Below are positions 1 through 5,442 of a DNA stretch of 6,800 nt, one piece after another. Source of the DNA: Nocardioides sp. Its GTDB lineage: Bacteria; Actinomycetota; Actinomycetes; Propionibacteriales; Nocardioidaceae. Both the position numbers and the translations under genes were made by a program. Location of the stretch: positions 1 to 6,800 of the forward strand of contig JAHEXO010000073.1 in the NCBI GenBank assembly GCA_023252065.1, given 5' to 3'. Numbering within the stretch: the stretch's first letter is position 1; the number at the start of each line of letters is the position of its first letter. The notes beneath the pieces are model-generated. The model did not search any database. It was not told where the DNA came from and saw only the letters and a list, made by a program, of their open reading frames with translations.

Positions 1-50
1 GTCGGCGAGGTCCACGCGAGCGAGCCTAGAGAGGATGCCCAGGAGAAGCG

Positions 51-89
51 ACGAGCCCGGCGGGACGTGGTCGTCCGCGCCGGGCTCGT
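51..89 (-). terminator. Hairpin terminator behind tRNA-Ser
   Basis: A 12-bp perfect inverted repeat (ACGAGCCCGGCG at 51-62 against its complement at 78-89) is extended inward by a 5-bp stem (63-67 with 72-76), leaving a 4-base TGGT loop and one bulged G at 77. On the minus strand it starts 5 nt after the encoded CCA of the tRNA. The following minus-strand bases (CGCTTCTCCT) contain only a few scattered T residues, so this is a hairpin with a poor U-tract, a form common in high-GC actinobacteria. It probably ends the tadA-tRNA transcript. No plus-strand gene in the window could use it. Positions 1-50 show nothing else recognisable. Confidence 0.7.
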
Positions 90-94
90 GAGGC

Positions 95-184
95 TGGCGG
101 TGGCGGTGGGATTTGAACCCACGGTGGGCTTGCACCCACACACGCTTTCGAGGCGTGCTCCTTAGGCCGCTCGGACACGCCACC
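95..184 (-). tRNA. tRNA-Ser, anticodon CGA, CCA encoded
   Basis: A complete class II tRNA cloverleaf reads on the minus strand. The acceptor stem pairs 178-184 with 99-105 (GGTGGCG/CGCCACC), followed by discriminator G at 98 and an encoded CCA at 97-95. The anticodon stem CACGC/GCGTG (153-157 with 141-145) encloses loop CTCGAAA with anticodon CGA at 150-148, reading codon UCG. A long variable arm (GTGGG/CCCAC, about 139-124) and G73 are both serine tRNA identity features. The T-arm is GTGGG-TTCAAAT-CCCAC (122-106). It lies 10 nt downstream of the tadA stop on the same strand, so it may be processed from the tadA transcript, although an internal promoter cannot be excluded. TadA's known substrate is tRNA-Arg(ACG), so this tRNA is not expected to be one. 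Confidence 0.96.
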
Positions 185-194
185 GCGGGAGAGG

Positions 195-686
195 CTACCC
201 GAGGCGCTGGTGGGCGAAGAAATCGTCCAGCAGGCTCGCGCACTCGGCCTCGAGCACCTCGCCGACCACCTCCGGGCGGTGGTTGAGACGTCGGTCGCGG
301 ACCACGTCCCACAGCGAGCCGACGGCGCCCGCCTTGGCGTCGTAGGCCCCGAAGACGAGACGGTCGAGCCGCGCCAGGACGACGGCGCCGGCGCACATCG
401 TGCACGGCTCGAGGGTGACCACGAGCGCGCAGCCGTTGAGGCGCCACTCGCCGACCGCGGAGGCAGCGGCGCGGAGGGCGACCATCTCGGCGTGGCCGGT
501 CGGGTCGCCGTCGCGCTCGCGGACGTTGTGGCCGCGCCCGATCACCTCGCCGGTCGGATCCAGCACGACGGCACCGATCGGTACGTCCGCGGACTCCAGG
601 GCCAGGGCGGCCTCGACGAGCGCAGCGCGCATGGCGTCGTCGTACGACGTCACCACGGCGCCGCTGGACCGCTCGGGCTCGGTCAC
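195..686 (-). CDS. tadA: tRNA-specific adenosine-34 deaminase TadA
   Basis: This cytoplasmic zinc enzyme converts adenosine to inosine at wobble position 34 of tRNA-Arg(ACG), allowing one tRNA to read CGU, CGC and CGA. The 163-residue product is a single cytidine/deoxycytidylate deaminase-fold domain of normal TadA length. It carries the zinc/catalytic motif HAE (H65, E67) and PCTMC (C95, C98), the segment DVPIGAVV near 34-41, GHN at 52-54, and the TadA-specific stretch DAKAGAVGSLWDVV (116-129) followed by LNHRPEV (134-140). These features separate it from free cytidine or guanine deaminases. The chosen GTG start at 686 overlaps the upstream gene's TGA by 4 nt (GTGA) and has no clear Shine-Dalgarno, suggesting translational coupling. 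Met19 is a less likely alternative start. The identification is firm. Confidence 0.96.
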   Translation of the reverse strand: MTEPERSSGAVVTSYDDAMRAALVEAALALESADVPIGAVVLDPTGEVIGRGHNVRERDGDPTGHAEMVALRAAASAVGEWRLNGCALVVTLEPCTMCAGAVVLARLDRLVFGAYDAKAGAVGSLWDVVRDRRLNHRPEVVGEVLEAECASLLDDFFAHQRLG

Positions 687-1168
687 GCAGAGGTGAGGCC
701 GACGGCTTTGTCGAACAGGGGGCCGAAGCCGGCCCTGCGAGCGACGTCGGAGAGCATCTCGTCGGGGTAGAGGTCGAAGTCGTCGAGCAGGACGGCCATG
801 TCCATGGCGCTCATGCCCAGGTCGCCGAGGATGTCGAGGTCACCGGCAGGCACCTGGTCGTCGTCGTCCTCCGGCTCGGGGAGACCGAGCTCCTGGACGG
901 CCGACCGGGCCAGCTCCCACTCGTCGGCGGCGGTGATGTCGCTGAGCAGGATGCGCACCGACGGGCCGGCGACGCGGACGACCACGAAGAAGTCCTCGTC
1001 GATGGCGACCAGGCCGATCGCCCCACCGTCTCCGGGGAACCTGCGCAGGGCGTGCGCCAGGCTCGGGACGTCGGTCAGCAGGGCGTGAGCCATCTCGACG
1101 ACCTGCCACTCGCCCTCTTCGCGGTAGACAGCCAACGCGAAGTCGACGCCTTCGATCTGCTCGCTCAT
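683..1168 (-). CDS. tRNA adenosine deaminase-associated protein
   Basis: This 161-residue acidic protein belongs to the family that actinobacterial annotation calls 'putative tRNA adenosine deaminase-associated protein', named from its constant position beside tadA rather than from biochemistry. No catalytic motif, signal peptide or membrane segment is visible. The N-terminal half (about 7-95) looks like a compact alpha/beta fold with hydrophobic strands such as GLVAIDEDFFVVVRV. A short acidic linker (EPEDDDD, 98-104) leads to a helical C-terminal region rich in Asp and Leu (109-135). The ATG at 1168 is preferred because GGAGG lies 5 nt upstream; in-frame extension to 1282 would add 38 residues unlike the family and run into the upp promoter region. 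Its stop overlaps the tadA GTG. A role as TadA partner or substrate adaptor is inference. Confidence 0.85.
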   Translation of the reverse strand: MSEQIEGVDFALAVYREEGEWQVVEMAHALLTDVPSLAHALRRFPGDGGAIGLVAIDEDFFVVVRVAGPSVRILLSDITAADEWELARSAVQELGLPEPEDDDDQVPAGDLDILGDLGMSAMDMAVLLDDFDLYPDEMLSDVARRAGFGPLFDKAVGLTSA

Positions 1169-1182
1169 GACTACCTCCGATC
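1164..1182 (-). promoter_or_regulatory. Shine-Dalgarno fixing the start at 1168
   Basis: Minus-strand GGAGG at 1178-1174 sits 5 nt before the ATG at 1168. It is the best ribosome-binding site near this gene and decides the start against the longer frame. The 131-bp gap to upp contains no convincing minus-strand TANNNT element, so the promoter of this operon is not identified. Confidence 0.6.
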
Positions 1183-1263
1183 CGACTGCGAGAGCAGGGA
1201 CCCCTCCAGGGTGACAGAGGCCCCCTGACCTGCCAACCCTGTTCCCCCTCCGATCCCTCCACT

Positions 1264-1300
1264 GTGGGCGAACTCCCAGCAACCACTAGGGTTCCGAGCA
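1264..1300 (+). promoter_or_regulatory. upp promoter, probably giving leaderless mRNA
   Basis: TAGGGT at 1287-1292 fits the actinobacterial -10 consensus TANNNT and ends 7 nt before the upp ATG at 1300. The usual -10 to start-site distance would place transcription initiation at or next to the A of that ATG. The -35 region (around 1264-1269) is not recognisable. The same bases include AGGG (1288-1291), which could be read as a weak Shine-Dalgarno if transcription started further upstream. Confidence 0.45.
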
Positions 1301-1941
1301 TGCGTACGATCGTCGTGGACCATCCGCTCGTCGCCCACAAGCTCACCGCCCTGCGCGACGTGGGCACCGACTCGGCGACCTTCCGGCGCCTGGTGGACCA
1401 GCTCGTCACGCTGCTGGCCTACGAGGCCACCCGCGACGTCCGCGTCGAGCCCTACGACATCGTCACTCCCGTGGCGCCCACGACCGGCGTTCGCCTCTCC
1501 GAGCCGCAGCCGATGGTCGTGCCGATCCTGCGCGCCGGGCTCGGCATGCTCGAGGGGATGATGAAGCTGCTGCCGACCGCGGAGGTCGGCTTCCTCGGGA
1601 TGATGCGCAACGAGGAGACGCTCGAGGCGTCGACGTACGCCGAGCGGCTGCCGGAGAACCTGGCCGGCCGCCAGTGCTACGTCCTCGACCCGATGCTGGC
1701 CACGGGCGGCACGCTGGCGGCGGCGATCCGGTTCCTCACCGACCGCGGGGCCGATCACATCACCGCGATCTGCCTGCTCGTCGCCCCCGAGGGGTGTGCC
1801 CGGCTCGAGGAGGGCCTCGAGGGTCTCGACGTCCCGGTCACGGTCGTCACCGCGGCGATGGACGAGCGGCTCAACGAGAAGGGCTACATCGTCCCGGGCC
1901 TCGGCGACGCGGGCGACCGGCTGTACGGCCTGGCGCACTAG
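1300..1941 (+). CDS. upp: Uracil phosphoribosyltransferase
   Basis: Upp salvages uracil by joining it to 5-phosphoribosyl-1-pyrophosphate, giving UMP and pyrophosphate in the cytosol. The 213-residue product has the expected length. It opens with the family-typical [16 protein letters not shown] and carries [11 protein letters not shown] near residues 73-83. The PRPP-binding loop is [10 protein letters not shown] at about 129-138, and the uracil-recognition segment [12 protein letters not shown] lies at about 196-207 near the C-terminus. The ATG at 1300 matches the usual N-terminus; an in-frame GTG at 1264 would add 12 unrelated residues and overlap the promoter. It is the only plus-strand gene, divergent from the tadA pair and convergent with the pnt operon, so it is probably monocistronic. 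No permease or other pyrimidine gene adjoins it. Confidence 0.97.
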   Translation: MRTIVVDHPLVAHKLTALRDVGTDSATFRRLVDQLVTLLAYEATRDVRVEPYDIVTPVAPTTGVRLSEPQPMVVPILRAGLGMLEGMMKLLPTAEVGFLGMMRNEETLEASTYAERLPENLAGRQCYVLDPMLATGGTLAAAIRFLTDRGADHITAICLLVAPEGCARLEEGLEGLDVPVTVVTAAMDERLNEKGYIVPGLGDAGDRLYGLAH

Positions 1942-1958
1942 CTGCCACGCCTCGACAG

Positions 1959-1983
1959 GCCCCAGCCGACAAGCCCCAGCCGA
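1959..1983. repeat. Short tandem repeat behind upp
   Basis: GCCCCAGCCGA occurs at 1959-1969 and again at 1973-1983, a 14-bp period with about 12 of 14 positions matching. It lies in the 62-bp gap between the convergent upp and small membrane protein genes. I see no convincing terminator hairpin there. A weak CACC-GGTC-GGTG dyad at 1991-2002 is too small to call. Confidence 0.4.
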
Positions 1984-2003
1984 GGGTCCTCACCGGTCGG
2001 TGC

Positions 2004-2177
2004 TCACCCGGGGAAGATCGGCACGGTCCCGGTCGCGATCAGCACCGCGAGGACGACCACCAGCAGCCCGAGGACGGCGTAGACGACCTCCTTGCTGACG
2101 GTGGTCTCCCGTGACTCCGGCTGCTCGTAGCGGTGGCCGTCGGGCCGCAGCATCGGCTCGTCGTCGTCGTGGCTCAT
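2004..2177 (-). CDS. Small single-pass membrane protein, unknown function
   Basis: I do not recognise this 57-residue protein. It has a polar, charged N-terminal part (residues 1-29, beginning MSHDDDEP and containing several Glu, Arg and His), then one hydrophobic segment at about 31-50 (VVYAVLGLLVVVLAVLIATG), and a short tail ending VPIFPG. The charged N-terminus followed by one helix suggests an inner-membrane anchor protein rather than a cleaved secreted one. The ATG at 2177 is chosen over upstream in-frame TTG (2213) and GTG (2210) codons, but its Shine-Dalgarno is poor (AGG only one base away), so the start is uncertain. It follows pntB by 44 nt on the same strand and is probably the last gene of that operon. 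A link to transhydrogenase is positional only. Confidence 0.6.
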   Translation of the reverse strand: MSHDDDEPMLRPDGHRYEQPESRETTVSKEVVYAVLGLLVVVLAVLIATGTVPIFPG

Positions 2178-2221
2178 ACCTGCCCAACGACCGACCCCAC
2201 GGTTGGTCACCAACCGCAGGG

Positions 2222-3607
2222 TCAGAGCGCCTTGACCGCGTTCAGCAGCTTGCCCATGGAGTCCTTGGCGTCGCCGAAGAGCAGCGAGGTCCTCTCATCG
2301 AAGAGCAGCTCGTTCTCGATCCCGGCGAACCCGGGGCGCATCGAGCGCTTCATGAAGATGACCTGCTTGGCCTGGTCGGCGTTGAGGATCGGCATCCCGT
2401 AGATCGGGGCGTCGGGCGTGGTCTTGGCCGCCGGGTTGACCACGTCGTTGGCTCCCACGACGAGGACCACGTCGGCGTCCTTGAAGTCGCCGTTGATCTC
2501 GTCCATCTCCCGCAGCTGCTCGTAGGGCACCTGGGCCTCGGCGAGGAGGACGTTCATGTGCCCGGGCATGCGCCCCGCGACCGGGTGGATCGCGTAGTCG
2601 ACGTCGACGCCGCGGGCACTGAGCACGTCGACCAGCTCCCGCAGGGAGTGCTGGGCCTGGGCGACGGCGAGGCCGTAGCCGGGCACGATGATCACGCGGT
2701 CGGCGTAGGCCAGCATGATCGCGGCGTCCTCGGGCGTGACGCTCCTGACCGGCCGGTCGCTGGCCTGGCCACCACCGAGGGTGGAGCCGCCCTTGAGCGC
2801 CCCGAACAGGATGTTGGTCACCGACCGACCCATGGCGCGAGCCATCAGCAGGGTCAGGAACGTTCCGGACGAGCCGACGAGCGTGCCGGCCACCAGGAGC
2901 AGGACGTTGGACAGCACGTAGCCGCTGGCCGCGACGGTCAGGCCGGTGAACGCGTTCAGGAGCGAGATCACGATCGGTACGTCGGCACCGCCGACCGGCA
3001 GCACGAGAAGCACGCCGACCAGCAGCCCGAGCAGCCCGAGCACGATCCCGACCCACATCCGTGGGTCGTTGACCAGCATCACCGCCAGCGCGAGGGACCC
3101 GAGGATGGCGGCGCCGAAGATGATCGGCAGGCCGGGGAAGACCACCGGCCGCGAGGTCATCAGCTCCTGGAGCTTGCCGAAGGTGATCAGGGAGCCGGCG
3201 AAGGACACCGCGCCGACGAAGATCGTGAACCCCGTCGCAGCGAGGTTGAACCACGAGTCGTGACCACCGGCGTCGATCACCTGGTTGAGCTCCAGCAGCG
3301 CGACGAGCGCGGCTGCGCCACCACCGACGCCGTTGAACAGCGCCACCATCTGCGGCATCTGCGTCATCTGCACCGTGCGCGCGCCGTAGACGCCGACGAC
3401 GGTGCCGATCGCGATCGCGCCGATGATCAGCGGGACGTGGCGCAGGTGGAGCTCGGGCCAGAAGAACGGCATCAGGCAGGCGACGACGGCCGCGGCCGCG
3501 CCGATCAGGTTGCCGTTGCGGGCCGTCTTGGGACCGGAGAGGCCCTTGAGGGCCAGGATGAAGCAGACACCACAGGCCAGGAAGACCAGCTGGATCCAGG
3601 TCGGCAT
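2222..3607 (-). CDS. pntB: Proton-translocating NAD(P) transhydrogenase, beta subunit
   Basis: PntB supplies the main membrane domain and the NADP(H)-binding domain III of the enzyme that uses the proton gradient to reduce NADP+ with NADH. At 461 residues it is almost the length of E. coli PntB. The N-terminal half (about 4-265) is a series of hydrophobic helices. The C-terminal domain has the nucleotide fingerprint GYGLAVAQAQH (310-320), HPVAGRMPGHMNVLLAEA (341-358), GAND (385-388) and KRS (420-422, matching the residues that grip the NADP 2'-phosphate), ending LLFGDAK. Asn92 stands where E. coli has the proton-path His91, while Asn218 corresponds to E. coli Asn222. The ATG shares its A with the pntAB stop (TGATG), and no strong Shine-Dalgarno is present, so coupled translation is likely. 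Longer in-frame starts would run through pntAB. Confidence 0.96.
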   Translation of the reverse strand: MPTWIQLVFLACGVCFILALKGLSGPKTARNGNLIGAAAAVVACLMPFFWPELHLRHVPLIIGAIAIGTVVGVYGARTVQMTQMPQMVALFNGVGGGAAALVALLELNQVIDAGGHDSWFNLAATGFTIFVGAVSFAGSLITFGKLQELMTSRPVVFPGLPIIFGAAILGSLALAVMLVNDPRMWVGIVLGLLGLLVGVLLVLPVGGADVPIVISLLNAFTGLTVAASGYVLSNVLLLVAGTLVGSSGTFLTLLMARAMGRSVTNILFGALKGGSTLGGGQASDRPVRSVTPEDAAIMLAYADRVIIVPGYGLAVAQAQHSLRELVDVLSARGVDVDYAIHPVAGRMPGHMNVLLAEAQVPYEQLREMDEINGDFKDADVVLVVGANDVVNPAAKTTPDAPIYGMPILNADQAKQVIFMKRSMRPGFAGIENELLFDERTSLLFGDAKDSMGKLLNAVKAL

Positions 3608-3939
3608 CAGACGGTCCCGTCCTTCTGCCCGTCCTGGAGCGCCTTGGCCGGCGCCTTCTTGCGCGTGAACATCTGCAGCATCCGGTCGGTGACCACGAAG
3701 CCACCGACCATGTTGACCGCTGCGAGCACGACCGCGACCAGGCCGACGACCACCGCGATCGTGTTGTCGGTCGTGCCGGTCACGATGATCGCGCCGAGCA
3801 GGATGATCCCGTGGATGGCGTTGGCGCCAGACATCAACGGCGTGTGCAGCGTCGAGGACACCTTCGAGATCACCTCGATCCCGACGAAGACGCTGAGCAC
3901 GAAGATCGTCAGCCAGACGACTCCGGTGTCGAGGGTCAC
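3607..3939 (-). CDS. pntAB: NAD(P) transhydrogenase, small membrane subunit PntAB
   Basis: This 110-residue subunit provides the part of the proton-translocating membrane domain that is fused to the C-terminus of PntA in E. coli but is a separate polypeptide in Rhodospirillum-type enzymes. Three hydrophobic stretches are visible at roughly 6-24, 40-54 and 60-83. The family signature STLHTPLMSGANAIHGI spans residues 29-45, and the basic TRKK (92-95) ends the membrane part. The GTG start at 3939 overlaps the pntAA stop by 4 nt (GTGA) and is preceded by AGGAGG with a 7-nt spacer inside the pntAA coding region, so the start is well supported. It is the middle gene of the pntAA-pntAB-pntB operon. 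Confidence 0.95.
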   Translation of the reverse strand: MTLDTGVVWLTIFVLSVFVGIEVISKVSSTLHTPLMSGANAIHGIILLGAIIVTGTTDNTIAVVVGLVAVVLAAVNMVGGFVVTDRMLQMFTRKKAPAKALQDGQKDGTV

Positions 3940-5219
3940 TGGTCGGCCTCCTGGTCATAAGGCTGGTCGTAGGGCAGGTCGAGCTGTTCGTCGGGGGTGG
4001 CCGCCGTCGGTGGTTCCGGCGGTACGACGTTCTCGGGGGCGGCGTCCGCGGGCTCGGCGGCCGTCTCCGCAGGCGCCTCGGCGGGAGCGCCCTCGATCGC
4101 CTCGCGCGTGGGTTGGTGGACGATCGCGCCACCCTGGGTGACGCAGCTCCCGGAGAGGATCTCGTCGGCGTAGTCGGGCGCGAAGACGGCCTGGCCGTCG
4201 TCGTCCTTGCCGGTCATCAAGGTGACCAGGTTGACGACGTTCTGGGCGTACAGCTTGGACGCCGGGCCGGGCATCTGGCTCGGCACGTTGCGCCCGCCCC
4301 AGACCTGGGCGTTGCCGATGCGGACCACCTCGCCGGCGACCGAGCCCTCGACGTTGCCGCCGCTCTCCGCAGCCAGGTCGACCACGACCGAGCCTGGCTT
4401 CATCTGCTCGACCATCTCGCGGGTCACCAGCATCGGCGCCGGACGACCCGGAACTGCCGCGGTGGTGATCAGCGCATCGGCCTTGGCGATGAACGGGGTG
4501 AGCAGCTCACGCTGGCGGGCCGCGCGGTCCTCGGTCATCTCGCGGGCATAGCCGCCAGACCCTTCGAGGGTGTCGAGGTCGAGGTCGATGGACTTGGCAC
4601 CCATCGACCGGATCTCCTCGGCGGCGGCGGCCCGTACGTCGTAGGCCCGGACGATCGCGCCGAGCCGCTTGGCCGTCGCGATCGCCTGCAGGCCGGCGAC
4701 CCCGGCCCCGAGGACGACGACCTCGGCGGCCTGGACGGTGCCGGCCGCGGTCATGTTGATGGGGAAGAACCGGCGCAGCATCCCGGCCGCGACGATCGCG
4801 CAGCGGTAGCCGCTGACCAGGGCCTGGGAGCTCAGCGCGTCCATGGACTGGGCGCGCGAGATGCGGGGGATCAGCTCCACGGCATGGGCGGTGACGCCCG
4901 CGTCGCGCAGCTCGACGACCGTCGCCTGCTCGGTCATCGTCGGCAGGAACGAGATCGTCGTCGCCCCCCGATGGAGCCGACGGATGTTGGCGGCGTCGAG
5001 CGGTTGCACCGACACGACGAGCTCGGCCGTCTCGAGGGCGCTCGCGTCGAGCGTCGCGCCTGCCTCGGCGTACTCCTCATCGGTGATCAGCGCGTGTCTG
5101 CCCGCGCCGGGCTCGACTGCCACGTCGTACCCGAGTCCGGTGAGCTTGCCGACCAGGTCGGGCACCATCGCGACCCGAGCCTCGCCCTCGCGGGTCTCCT
5201 TCGCGACTGCGATCCTCAT
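3936..5219 (-). CDS. pntAA: NAD(P) transhydrogenase, NAD(H)-binding subunit PntAA
   Basis: PntAA is the peripheral domain I subunit that binds NADH and passes hydride to NADP+ held by PntB, on the cytoplasmic face of the membrane. It resembles alanine dehydrogenase: residues 1-135 form the first domain, with the conserved RISRAQSMDALSSQ (119-132) that contains the RQD-loop, and the Rossmann motif GAGVAG at 171-176 is followed by YDVR (193-196). SQMPGPASKLYAQN (314-327) is also typical of the family. The 427-residue length exceeds the roughly 380 expected because of a low-complexity tail from about 378, rich in Ala, Pro and Glu and ending with two PYDQ units. No membrane helix follows, so the membrane part is the separate PntAB. 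The ATG at 5219 has GGAGG 6 nt upstream. NADP-linked malic or alanine dehydrogenase is excluded by the neighbours. Confidence 0.96.
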   Translation of the reverse strand: MRIAVAKETREGEARVAMVPDLVGKLTGLGYDVAVEPGAGRHALITDEEYAEAGATLDASALETAELVVSVQPLDAANIRRLHRGATTISFLPTMTEQATVVELRDAGVTAHAVELIPRISRAQSMDALSSQALVSGYRCAIVAAGMLRRFFPINMTAAGTVQAAEVVVLGAGVAGLQAIATAKRLGAIVRAYDVRAAAAEEIRSMGAKSIDLDLDTLEGSGGYAREMTEDRAARQRELLTPFIAKADALITTAAVPGRPAPMLVTREMVEQMKPGSVVVDLAAESGGNVEGSVAGEVVRIGNAQVWGGRNVPSQMPGPASKLYAQNVVNLVTLMTGKDDDGQAVFAPDYADEILSGSCVTQGGAIVHQPTREAIEGAPAEAPAETAAEPADAAPENVVPPEPPTAATPDEQLDLPYDQPYDQEADQ

Positions 5220-5300
5220 GCGGCGCCTCCGCGGTCGGGGTCGGCGGGGGAACGACGCGGGACGGCTGGAGCTGGTCGTGGGGAAAACGTCACGGCCCCG

Positions 5301-5329
5301 AACCTAGGGCACGACCCCCACGCGACACA
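5301..5329 (-). promoter_or_regulatory. Candidate promoter of the pnt operon
   Basis: Minus-strand TAGGTT at 5306-5301 matches the actinobacterial -10 form TANNNT. TGTGTC at 5329-5324, 17 nt further upstream, is a poor -35. Initiation near 5294 would give a leader of about 75 nt ahead of pntAA. A 7-bp inverted repeat, CACACGG (5326-5332) with CCGTGTG (5346-5352), overlaps the -35 region and could be an operator. Both calls rest on short motifs only. Confidence 0.3.
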
Positions 5330-5373
5330 CGGGTCTCTGGTCCTTCCGTGTGGTGATCTCCGCAGCACCCGCT

Positions 5374-5442
5374 CCGGTAGTCCGTGACGATCGTCAGCCC
5401 GACCCACGCTCAGGGTGCCTGACGTTTGTCACGGACTACCGG
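5374..5442 (-). terminator. 69-nt inverted repeat at the thpR 3' end
   Basis: CCGGTAGTCCGTGAC (5374-5388) is the exact complement of 5428-5442, a 15-bp perfect outer stem. After a 3-by-3 mismatch the pairing resumes for 6 bp (5392-5397 with 5419-5424), and ACCC (5402-5405) can pair with GGGT (5413-5416) at the tip. The two 24-nt arms therefore match at 21 positions around a 21-nt spacer. The thpR stop codon (5438-5436) lies inside the outer stem. On the minus strand no T-tract follows, so it would be a U-less terminator separating thpR from pnt. An RNA-stabilising 3' end, a dispersed palindromic repeat or a protein-binding site are alternatives. Confidence 0.5.

Noticed and set aside
1207..1227. 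CAGGG/CCCTG dyad between the divergent tadA-side operon and upp as a shared operator
   Set aside because: Five base pairs in GC-rich DNA, with no link to a recognisable promoter on the minus side.
1169..1282. N-terminal extension of the TadA-associated protein to 1282
   Set aside because: The ATG at 1168 has a well-placed GGAGG, and the added 38 residues look like translated intergenic sequence.
1171..1938. A 255-codon open frame antisense to upp
   Set aside because: upp itself is unmistakable, and this frame has a His/Arg/Asp/Gly-rich composition without motifs.
1991..2002. CACCGGTCGGTG dyad between the convergent upp and small membrane protein genes as a bidirectional terminator
   Set aside because: Only four base pairs with a 4-nt loop and no T-tract on either strand; chance is sufficient.
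3399..3424. GCGATCGC-type palindromes as possible regulatory sites
   Set aside because: They lie within pntB codons for a conserved Ile/Ala/Gly membrane helix and are explained by codon choice.
2111..4141. A 676-codon open frame on the plus strand across pntB, pntAB and the pntAA end
   Set aside because: It is antisense to three firmly identified, overlapping pnt genes. Its translation is rich in Arg, His, Asp and Gly with no recognisable domain, as expected from high-GC codon bias.
4113..5387. A 424-codon open frame on the plus strand opposite pntAA
   Set aside because: It is a shadow of pntAA in the complementary frame, has low-complexity composition, and runs through the pnt promoter region into the hairpin.
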